Part shown: positions 7,728-15,339 of the stretch, in pieces
Layout: the number at the start of each line of letters is the position of its first letter
How positions within the stretch are numbered: the stretch's first letter is position 1
Origin: CAZZBK01 sp964652155
GTDB taxonomy: Bacteria > Planctomycetota > Planctomycetia > Pirellulales > PNKZ01
Length of the DNA stretch: 34,220 nt
Assembly (NCBI GenBank): GCA_964652155.1
Contig: CAZZBK010000056.1
Span: 1-34,220 of the forward strand
Direction: 5' to 3'
The notes under the pieces: model-generated
The model's input: only the letters and a program-made list of their open reading frames with translations
Databases searched by the model: none
Told to the model about the DNA's origin: nothing
Program-made: the position numbers and the translations under genes

Positions 7728-9667
7728 GGCGCGCCTCCTGGGCGTGGCGCGCCAACGGGCGCGGCGGACATGGGTCGCTTCGTGTCCGACATCGACCGAC
7801 CGGTGTCGAGCGTGCCGCGCACCTCGCCGCCGCTGACGGACTGGTTGGTGATATGCATGCCGTCCGGCAGCGCGATCTTGACGTCGACGTCGACTTTTCC
7901 GGCGACCTCCGCCGAGCCCTTGAGCTCCGCCTCGACGCGCAGCGCCGAGAGGTCCATNNNNNNNNNNNNNNNNNNNNNNNNNNNNNNNNNNNNNNNNNNN
8001 NNNNNNNNNNNNNNNNNNNNNNNNNNNNNNNNNNNNNNNNNNNNNNNNNNNNNNNNNGCCGACATGAGGAGCGGGCTCGTGGCAAGCGCGGCAATGGACG
8101 TAACGGCGGCGTTGACGCCCATTAATGCGAACCCAATCGGCGCCAGCGCGGCAAGCCCTGCGATGCTGCCCGCCAGAATCTGCACTTTCCCAGGGTCGGC
8201 CCGCTGCAGCTCGCGGAACAGGTCGGCAACCGACTTGAACGCGCCCGCCATCGTGGAGTTGATGCCTTTAGCGCCGACGCTGTTCCAGAACTGCTCAACG
8301 TTGGCTTTGAGGCGATCGAACTGATAGGAAAGGCTGCGCATCTCACCGACAACGCTGGCACGCTGGTCGATCGCATCGGCGCGCGTTATTGTGCCGGACC
8401 CGCGCTTGTGCACATACCGGACGCCGTGGGCGGCTTGGCGAATGTGATGCAGCCGCTCTTCGTAATGGCGTGCCTGCGCCAGTATATCCAAGAACTTGGG
8501 GAGGTGTTCACGACCGGCAATCCTCGTCATCAGATCCGTGTCGTTAATAAACTTCGGATCGCTCAAAAGTTTGAGCATGGCGGGAACGTTCATTTTACCG
8601 TCCCCGAGCCAACCGAGGTACGCCCTGAACACCTCCTGCACCTTGCCGCGATCCTTGCCTTCGAAGACGTGGCCGCCCTTCTTGCTTTTGCGGCCGAAAA
8701 TCTGAGCCATTGACTCCATATATCGTCGCTCGAGAGCTTCGCGATCGGCGTGCTTGGTCAGATCGAGACCGTTGAACATGCCGTCCAGATTGACCCCTTT
8801 AGGGACCGTAAAACCTCCGGCTCGTAGAAAATCGACCATCGCAGCGCCTTTGCGGTCGATCTTCTCCTTAGACAGCTTCATATAGTCGAGCGGGTCGATG
8901 CCACGTGCGCTCATCGCCTGCACGGCTGGGTTTCTGGGCGCGGCCAAGCGGGTGAAAATCGTCTTGTGCGCCGTACCGATCTCGCCCGCCTGGAATTGTC
9001 CGCCCAGCATCTGGACCAGAGCAGATGCCTCGGCGAAGTCCATACCAAGCATCGATGCGACAGGAGCAAACGACTTCATAGCCTCGCCGAAACCGTGAGC
9101 GCCGCCGGACATGCCCTTAGCGGCCACAAGATAGGTCCGCTCCATCTCGACGATGGCGCCCTTGTCCGTAGGGTCCAGCTTGAACGCGCGCGCCAGGGCG
9201 TTAACTTCGCGGACCTGGTTTGCCATGTCCGTGCCGGTGATGCGGCTGGTCTTGGCGGCGATGCGGCTGATTTCGTCGAACCCTTTCATGGATCCGGTGA
9301 GCTGCTGATAGGCCTCGGCGGCTTCGAGCACTTTCATGGAGCCGATGCCGAACTCGTCGGAAAGCGTCGCGAAGCGGGCCTGATGCGCGGCCATCTGTGT
9401 GCCGCTCGTCATGTTGAGCGCCTGCACTTGGCGCAGCTTCCGATCGTATTCAGACAGCTGACTGGTCACCGCCGAAATTCCAAAGGAGCCGGCAATCGTT
9501 CCGCCGACCATTGGCAGCGACGCCAGCTTGCTCTGAAACCCGGCGATGCCGCCAGCCAACGACTGATACTTGCCAGACGCCGCAGCAGCCGCAGCGGCAA
9601 CTTTGTGGAACACGCCCGATGCGTTGTCGACCGCGCGAATGACGGCGGTTGCTTCGAGCATCGTCAT
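7724..9667 (-). CDS. Tail tape measure protein (contains assembly gap)
   Basis: This protein sets tail length and is threaded through the tube. The 647-residue frame includes about 33 unknown residues from the N run at 7959-8057. The N-terminus, with 'AVDNASGVFHKVAAAAAAASGKYQSLAGGIAGFQSKLASLP', and the block 'VQALNMTSGTQMAAHQARFATLSDEFGIGSMKVLEAAEAYQQLTGSMKG' are TP901-type tape-measure core. 'FGEAMKSFAPVASMLGMDFAEASALVQML' is the conserved phage_tape_meas segment. Hydrophobic stretches near the gap (IAGLAALAPIGFALMGVNAAV) are usual membrane-active parts. The C-terminal 77 residues after the gap are beta-like. The true length is uncertain because the gap may not be exactly 99 bases. The first ATG (9667) has AAGGGAG 7 bases ahead and overlaps the chaperone stop. 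Confidence 0.9.
   Translation of the reverse strand: MTMLEATAVIRAVDNASGVFHKVAAAAAAASGKYQSLAGGIAGFQSKLASLPMVGGTIAGSFGISAVTSQLSEYDRKLRQVQALNMTSGTQMAAHQARFATLSDEFGIGSMKVLEAAEAYQQLTGSMKGFDEISRIAAKTSRITGTDMANQVREVNALARAFKLDPTDKGAIVEMERTYLVAAKGMSGGAHGFGEAMKSFAPVASMLGMDFAEASALVQMLGGQFQAGEIGTAHKTIFTRLAAPRNPAVQAMSARGIDPLDYMKLSKEKIDRKGAAMVDFLRAGGFTVPKGVNLDGMFNGLDLTKHADREALERRYMESMAQIFGRKSKKGGHVFEGKDRGKVQEVFRAYLGWLGDGKMNVPAMLKLLSDPKFINDTDLMTRIAGREHLPKFLDILAQARHYEERLHHIRQAAHGVRYVHKRGSGTITRADAIDQRASVVGEMRSLSYQFDRLKANVEQFWNSVGAKGINSTMAGAFKSVADLFRELQRADPGKVQILAGSIAGLAALAPIGFALMGVNAAVTSIAALATSPLLMSXXXXXXXXXXXXXXXXXXXXXXXXXXXXXXXXXXMDLSALRVEAELKGSAEVAGKVDVDVKIALPDGMHITNQSVSGGEVRGTLDTGRSMSDTKRPMSAAPVGAPRPGGAP
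7959..8057. other. Assembly gap (99 N)
   Basis: Ninety-nine consecutive N. The tape-measure frame stays open on both sides in the same phase, but with one chance in three this could be coincidence; the real missing length is unknown. Tape-measure genes often contain internal repeats that break short-read assemblies. Confidence 0.98.
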
Positions 9668-10205
9668 GTGTCGTCTCCCTTCAGCTTGGCCACGCGGCGC
9701 TCTTCAGTGTCCACGCCGAGGCGATACCAGAACGCGATTTCCCGGAACGTCATGCGGCTGATGACGTCCGGACTTACGCCGCCGATCCGCCAGAGCTCCC
9801 CGGCGACGTTGGCGGGTTTCCCAATGTACCCACCACCGTCATGAGTTCCTGAAGCTTGCGGTAGCAGGCCTGGCCGTCGGAAAAGGCCATCTGCGCAAGA
9901 ACAGACGACGGGAGCGCCGTCAGACGCTGGAACCAGCGCGCCACCGCTTCTGGCGTCACACGAACGCATCCGCGACGGTTTCCAGTAGCCTCGTCCAGGA
10001 TGAACTCGGTCGTCTCGAAGTCGCCGATTTCTACCCAATCGCCAAACGTCGGCGGCCTGAAATGGAGCTCGCTGATCAGGCCGCCATGGCCCTCGATCGG
10101 GCGCGACAGCTTGACTGTATGCCCTGCCGGCGGGTCAAACTTCGGCGGTACGTAGCCGGGTCCGGGAGCGCCGAGGTCCGGGCGAGAGCGTTGCATCGTG
10201 TTCAT
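9664..10205 (-). CDS. Tail assembly chaperone, long form by -1 frameshift
   Basis: At 9816-9822 the minus strand reads G GGA AAC in the frame of the chaperone gene, a classic X XXY YYZ slippery heptamer. A -1 shift there joins the first 130 residues to a 50-residue extension (starting PANVAGELWRIGGVSPDVISRMTFREIAFWYRLGV) that ends at 9664. The extension has the 'W......vl.mt..el.fW...' character of the second chaperone reading frame (P2 gpE', lambda gpT, Mu gp42). No independent start with a ribosome site is seen for it. The product of 180 aa would bridge tube and tape measure. The shift itself is inferred from the sequence, not measured. Confidence 0.8.
9774..10205 (-). CDS. Tail assembly chaperone, short form (Mu gp41-like)
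   Basis: This 143-aa protein lies between the tube and tape-measure genes, the conserved place of the tail chaperone that coats the tape measure before tube polymerisation. The core 'HTVKLSRPIEGHGGLISELHFRPPTFGDWVEIGDFETTEF' (about residues 29-68) is the 'l..Pi...g..v.eL.lR.P..gD' pattern of phage tail assembly chaperones of the Mu gp41/P2 gpE class. A second helical part is 'VARWFQRLTALPSSVLAQMAFSDGQACYRKLQELM'. The last 13 residues follow a GGGAAAC slippery site and would be replaced in the frameshifted form. The ORF starts ATG at 10205 (a second ATG at 10196 is possible). Confidence 0.85.
   Translation of the reverse strand: MNTMQRSRPDLGAPGPGYVPPKFDPPAGHTVKLSRPIEGHGGLISELHFRPPTFGDWVEIGDFETTEFILDEATGNRRGCVRVTPEAVARWFQRLTALPSSVLAQMAFSDGQACYRKLQELMTVVGTLGNPPTSPGSSGGSAA
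9816..9822 (-). promoter_or_regulatory. -1 ribosomal frameshift site GGGAAAC
   Basis: The heptamer is in the right phase (G GGA AAC) for simultaneous slippage of two tRNAs into the -1 frame. Just downstream, CCGCCA and TGGCGG can pair around a 17-base loop (about 9787-9815), a possible stimulatory stem, although it begins closer to the site than the usual 5-9 base spacer. Confidence 0.8.
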
Positions 10206-10256
10206 GGTTCCTGTTCCCCTATGTTGCCGTCAGTGGCCCGAATTGCGGGCTGGATT

Positions 10257-10628
10257 TTACGGACGCGACGTCCGGCGCTGGTTGTCCGCCGCGAGCTTCA
10301 ACCCGCTGATCTCGCCGGTCACGGTGTTGCGCTTCGGCTTGCCGACAAGGAACGCCCCCGTCATGATCACGGTCTGGCCGGTGTCGCGCTCGACCATCGA
10401 AAAGTCGATGGTCGCGTTCATGATCTGCTCGAGCGAGAAGCCCGGTTTGTGCCTAAACTTCAGGTCCACTTCGTAGTGGCTGCTCTTGACACTGCGGCCG
10501 ATGGTGCCGTCCTGGTTGTCGACGACCTCGGCCTCGATGTTCGCCTCGTCGATCTCGACGTCGGCGACCATGGAATAAGGTACGCCGTTAAGTGTGATGT
10601 CGACGCGTCCGCCTACGGTGCTCGCCAT
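10257..10628 (-). CDS. Tail tube protein (Mu gpM-like)
   Basis: The 123-aa length and the pattern 'GRVDITLNGVPYSMVADVEIDEANIEAEVVDNQDGTIGRSVKSSHYEVDLKFRHKPGFSLEQIMNATIDFSMVERDTGQTVIMTGAFLVGKPKRNTVTGEISGLKLAAD' match the Mu-type tail tube. The typical features are an N-terminal 'G..g.a.i.vdG', a central 'r...gvsG..G' block and the final 'gr......tGevs.l...a'. Hexamers of this protein stack to form the inner tube under the sheath. It follows the sheath gene after 51 bases and has AGGAGAG 8 bases before the ATG. Confidence 0.9.
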   Translation of the reverse strand: MASTVGGRVDITLNGVPYSMVADVEIDEANIEAEVVDNQDGTIGRSVKSSHYEVDLKFRHKPGFSLEQIMNATIDFSMVERDTGQTVIMTGAFLVGKPKRNTVTGEISGLKLAADNQRRTSRP

Positions 10629-10679
10629 GGTTCACTCTCCTATCCGGTTCAGGTGTTGGTGTGCGGCCGACGTCGCGCG

Positions 10680-12164
10680 TCAGAGCTGCAGGTTGTTCTC
10701 GATCATGCAGGCCACGATGCGAAGCTGATTGACGTGGTCCACTTTCATGAAGGCGTCGGCGCGGTTGGGGTCGTCCGGGTTGGTCTCGACGACGCGATTG
10801 CGCTGAAAGGCCTCGAGGTCCTCGAACACGCCATAAGTGACGATGAGCTTCTGATAAGCGTGGTCGAGCGTCAGCTCGATATCCTCGTTCGTCACGATCT
10901 GCGGCAGCTTGCCGGGGTTGGTCTTGGCGTAGGCCTTGCGCGCGTGCTGGCTCGTCACTTCCGCGCGCATGAACCGGACGCCGTACATCGACTGCGCCAT
11001 CGTCTCGAGGTCGAGATACGTCCAGTCGGGATCACCCCAGGCGTTGCGCTTGTACGTCGTCACGATCCGATCGATGCGGACGGAGCCATCGATCGCGACG
11101 GTGTAGCCGGAGACCCCGGAGAAGTAGAACGTCTGCAAATCGACTTTCGTCGGCACATCAGCCTGATCGAGCGGACCGTAGATGCCCTCGAGCTTGATCG
11201 TCTGCATCGGACGCGACAATTCCGGAGCGGTCGATTTGTGGAGAGCGATCTTCGCGCCGAGCGCGCCCGCCACTTCCCACGGCGTCGACCTGAACTTGCG
11301 CGCAAAGAAGATCGACTCGTGCTGGTTGTTGCGCAAAACGGCCCGCGCGGTGATGGTCCCCACGGTCTCCAGCGCTGACACGGTCGTAACGTGGCCGTAG
11401 AGCTGCTTGATCCAGCTCCACCGGCCCGAAACATCCCCCATCAGCGTCGCGCCGTCATCCAACGCGTCGTTGGCGCTGTATGGCATCGCGATCCAATCGA
11501 ACTCGTCGATCGCGAGGCTGTCGAATGCCGTCGTCAGATCCGGGTCGCCGGCGCCGCCGGACATCGCCGCGATCGTGAACAGCGTTGATCCGAACAGGCC
11601 CTCCTCCTCCACCCGGCCGAGATCGACCATGATGGCGTTGCCCAGCGTCCCCTTGTGACGCGCGGTGAGCGTGACGACCGCATTGACAACGGTGGCGGTG
11701 ACGGGCAGTTCGGCGACCGCGTTGATCGCAGCCGCCAGCGCCGCGGCGATCGAGTTATTGGTGTCGGCCGGCGACACGCCGATCCGAACGCGCTGCTTGG
11801 CGATATAGACGCTGGCGACGCCAGCCGACGAGACCGGGGCTCCGGCGACCGTGATCGTGCCGGTCGCGGCCGTGCCGCCGGCGAAGTCGGCCAGCGGCAG
11901 CCACCAGATTTCGACCAGCGGCGCATTCCGGCGCGCCTTGCGATGCATGGCCGCGAGCATCGATCCGGCGTGGCCAGACAGGGCGCTTTCCTGTCCATCC
12001 CGGACCATCAGCGGCCGGTTGGCAGGCGCGACGCCCGCCGCCGTCATCTGGCCGACGAGCAGCACGCGGGAGTTACGCACGGGCGGCGTGCCGCCAGAAC
12101 GGAACTCGGCCGTGAACAGGCCGACACGAAGGTTTCCGGGAATATTCTCAAACGGGATCGACAT
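10680..12164 (-). CDS. Contractile tail sheath protein (Mu gpL-like)
   Basis: This 494-aa protein shows the tail-sheath architecture. An N-terminal segment 'MSIPFENIPGNLRVGLFTAEF' (the Mu gpL start IpFd.IP...rVpg.y.E) is followed by an extended insertion domain (residues about 110-200). Then comes 'FDWIAMPYSANDALDDGATLMGDVSGRWSWIKQLYGHVTTV', the typical nucleotide-fold-like core. The C-terminal handshake region is 'VRIDRIVTTYKRNAWGDPDWTYLDLETMAQSMYGVRFM', matching 'vrivRlITTYq.na.G..D.syld..t...l.y.r'. Its presence proves a contractile tail (myovirus). AGGAG lies 9 bases ahead of the ATG at 12164. Confidence 0.95.
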   Translation of the reverse strand: MSIPFENIPGNLRVGLFTAEFRSGGTPPVRNSRVLLVGQMTAAGVAPANRPLMVRDGQESALSGHAGSMLAAMHRKARRNAPLVEIWWLPLADFAGGTAATGTITVAGAPVSSAGVASVYIAKQRVRIGVSPADTNNSIAAALAAAINAVAELPVTATVVNAVVTLTARHKGTLGNAIMVDLGRVEEEGLFGSTLFTIAAMSGGAGDPDLTTAFDSLAIDEFDWIAMPYSANDALDDGATLMGDVSGRWSWIKQLYGHVTTVSALETVGTITARAVLRNNQHESIFFARKFRSTPWEVAGALGAKIALHKSTAPELSRPMQTIKLEGIYGPLDQADVPTKVDLQTFYFSGVSGYTVAIDGSVRIDRIVTTYKRNAWGDPDWTYLDLETMAQSMYGVRFMRAEVTSQHARKAYAKTNPGKLPQIVTNEDIELTLDHAYQKLIVTYGVFEDLEAFQRNRVVETNPDDPNRADAFMKVDHVNQLRIVACMIENNLQL

Positions 12165-12211
12165 GGGGCGCGGCTCCTATGGCTCGGCGACAGGCGGTCT
12201 GCGGTGGGGCG

Positions 12212-12406
12212 TTACTTCTTCGGTGTCTTCGCGGGCGGAGGCGCGTCGGACGCCGGCGGCTCGACGATCACGGCGTCGCCGTCGGCCAGGCGCTTCCGGA
12301 CAGTCGCGTCCATCTGCATGTCCACGCCTTCTGGCCCGATGGGCAGGAAGCCGCGCTGGTGGTTGAGCACGCGGCGGCCGGCCGCGGGCGCGATGCGCAC
12401 GAGCAT
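12212..12406 (-). CDS. DUF2635 protein
   Basis: This small protein of 64 aa, 'MLVRIAPAAGRRVLNHQRGFLPIGPEGVDMQMDATVRKRLADGDAVIV', has the DUF2635 pattern (v.P.eG..V.dp..g.lLp..G..V.....w.RRl.dGDVv), found next to the sheath gene in Mu-like phages and of unknown function. It is followed by a proline/lysine tail (PPASDAPPPAKTPKK). I chose ATG 12406, with GGAG 8 bases upstream, over the GTG at 12415. A similar Pro/Lys tail ends the protein at 13625-14062. Confidence 0.82.
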   Translation of the reverse strand: MLVRIAPAAGRRVLNHQRGFLPIGPEGVDMQMDATVRKRLADGDAVIVEPPASDAPPPAKTPKK

Positions 12407-12432
12407 GTGTGTCACTCCGATGGTTTGAGGTG

Positions 12433-13224
12433 TCAGGTGAGATCGGCTTCGGCGACGCCGGCGGGGCGCGGCCCGGCAGGAACGCCAGCGCCATTGACGC
12501 GCGACTGGTTCGTCTCGATGAACCGGACGCGCTCGAGACGCGGCAGGCGTATCGGCACGTCAGGCGCGCCGGAAAGAATGAGATCGATGATGGCCTGCGC
12601 GGTCGGCGCATACGGGCTGTTGCTGCCGGCCACCGCAGACAACGCGCTGCCGTAGGGCTCGGGAATGTAGGGCGTCGCCGGAGCGGTCGGATCGATGACG
12701 ATCTGGTCTCGCGGCAGCGGCAGCTTGACGCTCGCCGTGATCTGCCGCGACGCGAGCCGAATATTCGCCTCGCGATCGACGAAGCGGGTGCTGCTCCAGC
12801 TGTCGATCTTCAGCAGGCACTTGCCCAGCAGCTCGCCCCACGGACCGGCCTGCATCTGGAACACACGCGACACCTGCGCCTCGAACGCATCCAGAGTCGC
12901 GTCCAGCTCCGGCTCGGAATAGGGGAGCGTGATGCCGATCGCGCCGGTCTCGTCGGCCTCCGCGATGCCGAGCGTCAGCTCCATCACCAGGCTGACCTGG
13001 TGCAAAAACGGCGGCCCGCCGTTATTGGCCGACAGCGACATCCCGGAATCGTCGTCGGTGTAGAGGATGATCGTCGGCACGATCGACCCCACTGTCAGAC
13101 CCTCGATCGGGTCCTGGCGGCTATCGAACACGCGCCCCTGCGCGATCGTCGGATAGGGGGCAGCGAAGCCGTTAGACAGCGCCATCGTGGCCGCCAGCCG
13201 CAACGCGGCGCGCTCGAGGCTCAT
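12433..13224 (-). CDS. Probable tail terminator / completion protein
   Basis: This 263-aa protein lies between the head-connector gene and the sheath, where myoviruses place the tail terminator (ring at the end of the tube). The N-terminal half 'ALSNGFAAPYPTIAQGRVFDSRQDPIEGLTVGSIVPTIILYTDDD' (residues 17-60) and 'LVMELTLGIAE' have the 'RV..sr..pi....lP.i.vyt......' style of lambda gpU/tail-terminator proteins. The second half carries strand-rich 'IRLASRQITASVKLPLPRD' and then a Pro/Ala-rich C-terminus. It overlaps the preceding gene by ATGA. The call depends mainly on position and the short pattern; it could also be a neck protein. Confidence 0.55.
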   Translation of the reverse strand: MSLERAALRLAATMALSNGFAAPYPTIAQGRVFDSRQDPIEGLTVGSIVPTIILYTDDDSGMSLSANNGGPPFLHQVSLVMELTLGIAEADETGAIGITLPYSEPELDATLDAFEAQVSRVFQMQAGPWGELLGKCLLKIDSWSSTRFVDREANIRLASRQITASVKLPLPRDQIVIDPTAPATPYIPEPYGSALSAVAGSNSPYAPTAQAIIDLILSGAPDVPIRLPRLERVRFIETNQSRVNGAGVPAGPRPAGVAEADLT

Positions 13225-13625
13225 ACCGGCTCCCTCCCGTGTTCGAGCAGCCGGAACTTGTACCGGCCCTCGGTGTCCTGCGGCGACGCCGCGATGGTGT
13301 AGACGACGCGCGTATCGATCCTCACGAAGCGATCGCCCTGGCGCGGTATCTGGCCGGCCACGAACCGCCGCTTGTCGATCGCAATGGTCACGTGACGCAG
13401 GGTGACCTGGCTCGCGGTGCGCTCGACATTGCCGAGAGCCTGCGAGTCGTAGGTGCCGTCGTCAAATACGCCGGTCACCGTCAGGATATGACGCGCCGTG
13501 TCGGCAACGGCGCCGCGCCCGCCTCCGGCGCCGGCGATCATCGGGCGAAACTCGAACAGCTCGCCGAAGACGTCGTCGACTTTGTCCGAGAGGCGGTTCT
13601 CGAGGGCTGCGAATTTCGACGGCAT
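13221..13625 (-). CDS. Head-tail connector (lambda FII-like position)
   Basis: The 134-aa protein starts at an ATG overlapping the previous stop by one base (TGATG). It has an N-terminal helical region (KFAALENRLSDKVDDVFGELFEFRPMI) and a beta-barrel-like C-terminal part (ILTVTGVFDDGTYDSQ..., FVAGQIPRQGDRFVRIDTRVVYTIAASPQDTEGRYKFRLL). A barrel of this kind is found in head-completion/stopper proteins such as lambda gpFII and SPP1 gp16, which join head and tail. 'P..GD.v.......Y.i....pd..G...l.L' is the recurrent pattern. Family assignment is by inference. Confidence 0.6.
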   Translation of the reverse strand: MPSKFAALENRLSDKVDDVFGELFEFRPMIAGAGGGRGAVADTARHILTVTGVFDDGTYDSQALGNVERTASQVTLRHVTIAIDKRRFVAGQIPRQGDRFVRIDTRVVYTIAASPQDTEGRYKFRLLEHGREPV

Positions 13626-14062
13626 CAGGCGGCCGGCTTCGGCTTCTTGGCGGGCTTGACCGGTGGCGGCGCATCGATGGCGGCATCGCCATCGGGCTTC
13701 GGCTCAGCCTCGACGACCGGCGCTGGCGGTTGGCTCGCGCCACTCGCTTGCGGTGGCTGCTGAGCGGCGAGCAGCTCGGCCTCTGCGGCCTTGGCGAGCT
13801 CGTCGAACATGACGTCGATGGTCGGCTCGATGCGGCGCGCGCGAAGCTGGTCGGACAGCGTGCGCATGACCAGTACGAGGTTTTCCTCGTCCGTCGTCAA
13901 CGCGGAAACCGGCTCGGCGTAGCCGACGGCGATCAGGAACCCGGCGATCCCGACGGGCAGCGTGACGGCCCGGTTCGCGGGGAGATGGCGGACGTCGCCG
14001 CGCACGTCGGCGGGCTCGTCCCAATCGCGCTTCATCACGACGCGCGTCGTAGCGGTGGTCAT
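13625..14062 (-). CDS. Capsid-region protein, lambda FI position, function unknown
   Basis: This 145-aa protein directly follows the major capsid gene after a hairpin (14093-14119). The first part is 'RVVMKRDWDEPADVRGDVRHLPANRAVTLPVGIAGFLIAVGYAEPV', a small strand-rich domain of the 'G......v.Lp...A..li..G.A' type seen in short head proteins. An acidic helix follows (EENLVLVMRTLSDQLRARRIEPTIDVMFDELAKAAEAELLAAQQ). It then has a Pro/Lys-rich tail ending PPPVKPAKKPKPAA. It occupies the slot of lambda FI (a packaging accessory), but sequence identity with FI is not obvious; the role is unknown. The initiating ATG has only a weak ribosome site. Confidence 0.7.
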   Translation of the reverse strand: MTTATTRVVMKRDWDEPADVRGDVRHLPANRAVTLPVGIAGFLIAVGYAEPVSALTTDEENLVLVMRTLSDQLRARRIEPTIDVMFDELAKAAEAELLAAQQPPQASGASQPPAPVVEAEPKPDGDAAIDAPPPVKPAKKPKPAA

Positions 14063-14092
14063 CGGCGGGGTCCGTAAACTGGAGGGAATGGG

Positions 14093-14119
14093 GGGGCTCG
14101 AGACGCTGTCCCGAGCCCC
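14093..14119 (-). terminator. Strong hairpin after the major capsid gene
   Basis: GGGGCTCG-AGAC-GCT-GTC-CCGAGCCCC forms a 12-bp stem (one G-U pair on the transcript) with a 3-base loop, 28 bases after the capsid stop. There is no T-run after it on the minus strand, so it may stabilise the capsid mRNA or cause partial termination rather than act as a full terminator. Confidence 0.6.
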
Positions 14120-14146
14120 TGTTTCAGCGGCTCAAGTCAACGCCGG

Positions 14147-15217
14147 TCAGTTGATGTTGTTGCCCTGGTTGCTCGTCGTTCCGCGGATCAGAAGCTTCGG
14201 GCGCTTGCAGATCGGGAGCGGGTTCGACTGCGTGAGCAGATCGCGCGCGCGGCCCCATTTGTCGCGGGATTCCTTGGCATAGTAGAGCATGCCCGGCAGG
14301 TTATGGGCCTCCTCGAAGTCGCCCGGCGCGACCACGAACTCGAACGTCTCGCGCGTACCCATCGGGAAGAAGATCGCGTCGCCGGCCGGGATGAACCGCC
14401 GCGTCGTCGCCAGACCGGTCACGGGGTCGAGGACCGAGGCCTTGCCGCGATACTCGTAGAACGTGATCCCTTGCAGCTCGAAGCCGAACCGGCGGTCGTG
14501 AAGCTGCGGATTGGCGATCTTCAGCGCCGCCCAGTTGGCCTCTTGCGCCTTGTACTGCGCCACGACGCCGGCGTCGGCGAACAGCATCTCCATGAACTCA
14601 GGGCTCGCAATCGCGATGACGTCCGTCATCACGTCGCCCAGCAGGTCATCCTCGATCGAGCGCTTGATCGCGCGCAGCTTGGCCGTCAGCGCTTCGCCCG
14701 TCACACCGCCAAACGCGGCGACTTTCTGGGTCACGCCGAACTCGGTGAAAAAGTCGAGCGCGACCGAGCCGTCGGAGTCGAGAATCTTGCCCTGCAGGGC
14801 GTTGATCCGGAACCACTCGTGCGTGAGCTGATGCTTGTGGGCCATCGTCACCAGCTTCTGGCGGATCAGGTCCTCGAGCATCATGGGCGCCATGGAGCCG
14901 TACGCCAGCAGGTTCTGCACGTCGGACACCTTGACGGTATCCTCATGCGTGATCTGCGGGATCTCGATCAGCTTCTTCTTACGCTTGCCGACGCTGCCCT
15001 TGCTGCCCGCCGCGCCGCGCTCGGTGATCGGCAGCAGGTTCAGCGTCCAGTTCATCATCTCGATCTCGAGATACGTTGTGGACAGCGGGCGCGAGGCGCC
15101 GAAGATATTCAGCGCCGTGATGAAATCGTACATGTTCGGCACGATGTTCATGATCGACGTGAGCTCGCGAACGCTGAACTCGCGATTGGTGATGCCATCG
15201 ATAACCAGGTCGGACAT
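14147..15217 (-). CDS. Major capsid protein (lambda gpE family)
   Basis: The 356-aa length (lambda gpE is 341) and the pattern identify the gpE branch of HK97-fold capsid proteins. The N-terminus is 'FSVRELTSIMNIVPNMYDFITALNIFGASRPLSTTYLEIEMMNWTLNLLPITERGAAGS' (residues about 14-72), the gpE-type 'f....lt.ai......p..l..l.lF......ttt.v.ie...g.l.ll....rg..g'. Next comes 'IPQITHEDTVKVSDVQNLLAYGS', then 'TFYEYRGKAS.....RRFIPAGDAIFFPMGTRETFEFVVAPGDFEE', the conserved P-domain segment with 'iP.g.a...P.G....F...yapAdy.Eavn'. AAAGGAG lies 8 bases before ATG 15217, which rejects the longer open frame. Confidence 0.94.
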   Translation of the reverse strand: MSDLVIDGITNREFSVRELTSIMNIVPNMYDFITALNIFGASRPLSTTYLEIEMMNWTLNLLPITERGAAGSKGSVGKRKKKLIEIPQITHEDTVKVSDVQNLLAYGSMAPMMLEDLIRQKLVTMAHKHQLTHEWFRINALQGKILDSDGSVALDFFTEFGVTQKVAAFGGVTGEALTAKLRAIKRSIEDDLLGDVMTDVIAIASPEFMEMLFADAGVVAQYKAQEANWAALKIANPQLHDRRFGFELQGITFYEYRGKASVLDPVTGLATTRRFIPAGDAIFFPMGTRETFEFVVAPGDFEEAHNLPGMLYYAKESRDKWGRARDLLTQSNPLPICKRPKLLIRGTTSNQGNNIN

Positions 15218-15277
15218 TTGGTCGGCTCCTTTCAAGGGGTTCGGCCCGGCGGTTGAACGCGCGAGCGTGCAAACGCG

Positions 15278-15293
15278 GGCCGGCAATCCGGCC
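15278..15293 (-). other. GC-rich hairpin before the major capsid gene
   Basis: GGCCGG, loop of 4, CCGGCC forms a perfect 6-bp stem in the 122-base leader between the decoration and capsid genes. It could be an RNA-processing or stability element that lets the capsid be expressed at a higher level. No clear promoter is visible in the leader. Confidence 0.4.
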
Positions 15294-15339
15294 TGCGTGG
15301 CAGGTAGGTCGAGGGTGGACGTGGGTGGAAGGCGGGAGG

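Noticed and set aside
10062..11378. 438-aa plus-strand frame
   Set aside because: Opposite tail tube and sheath genes; shadow.
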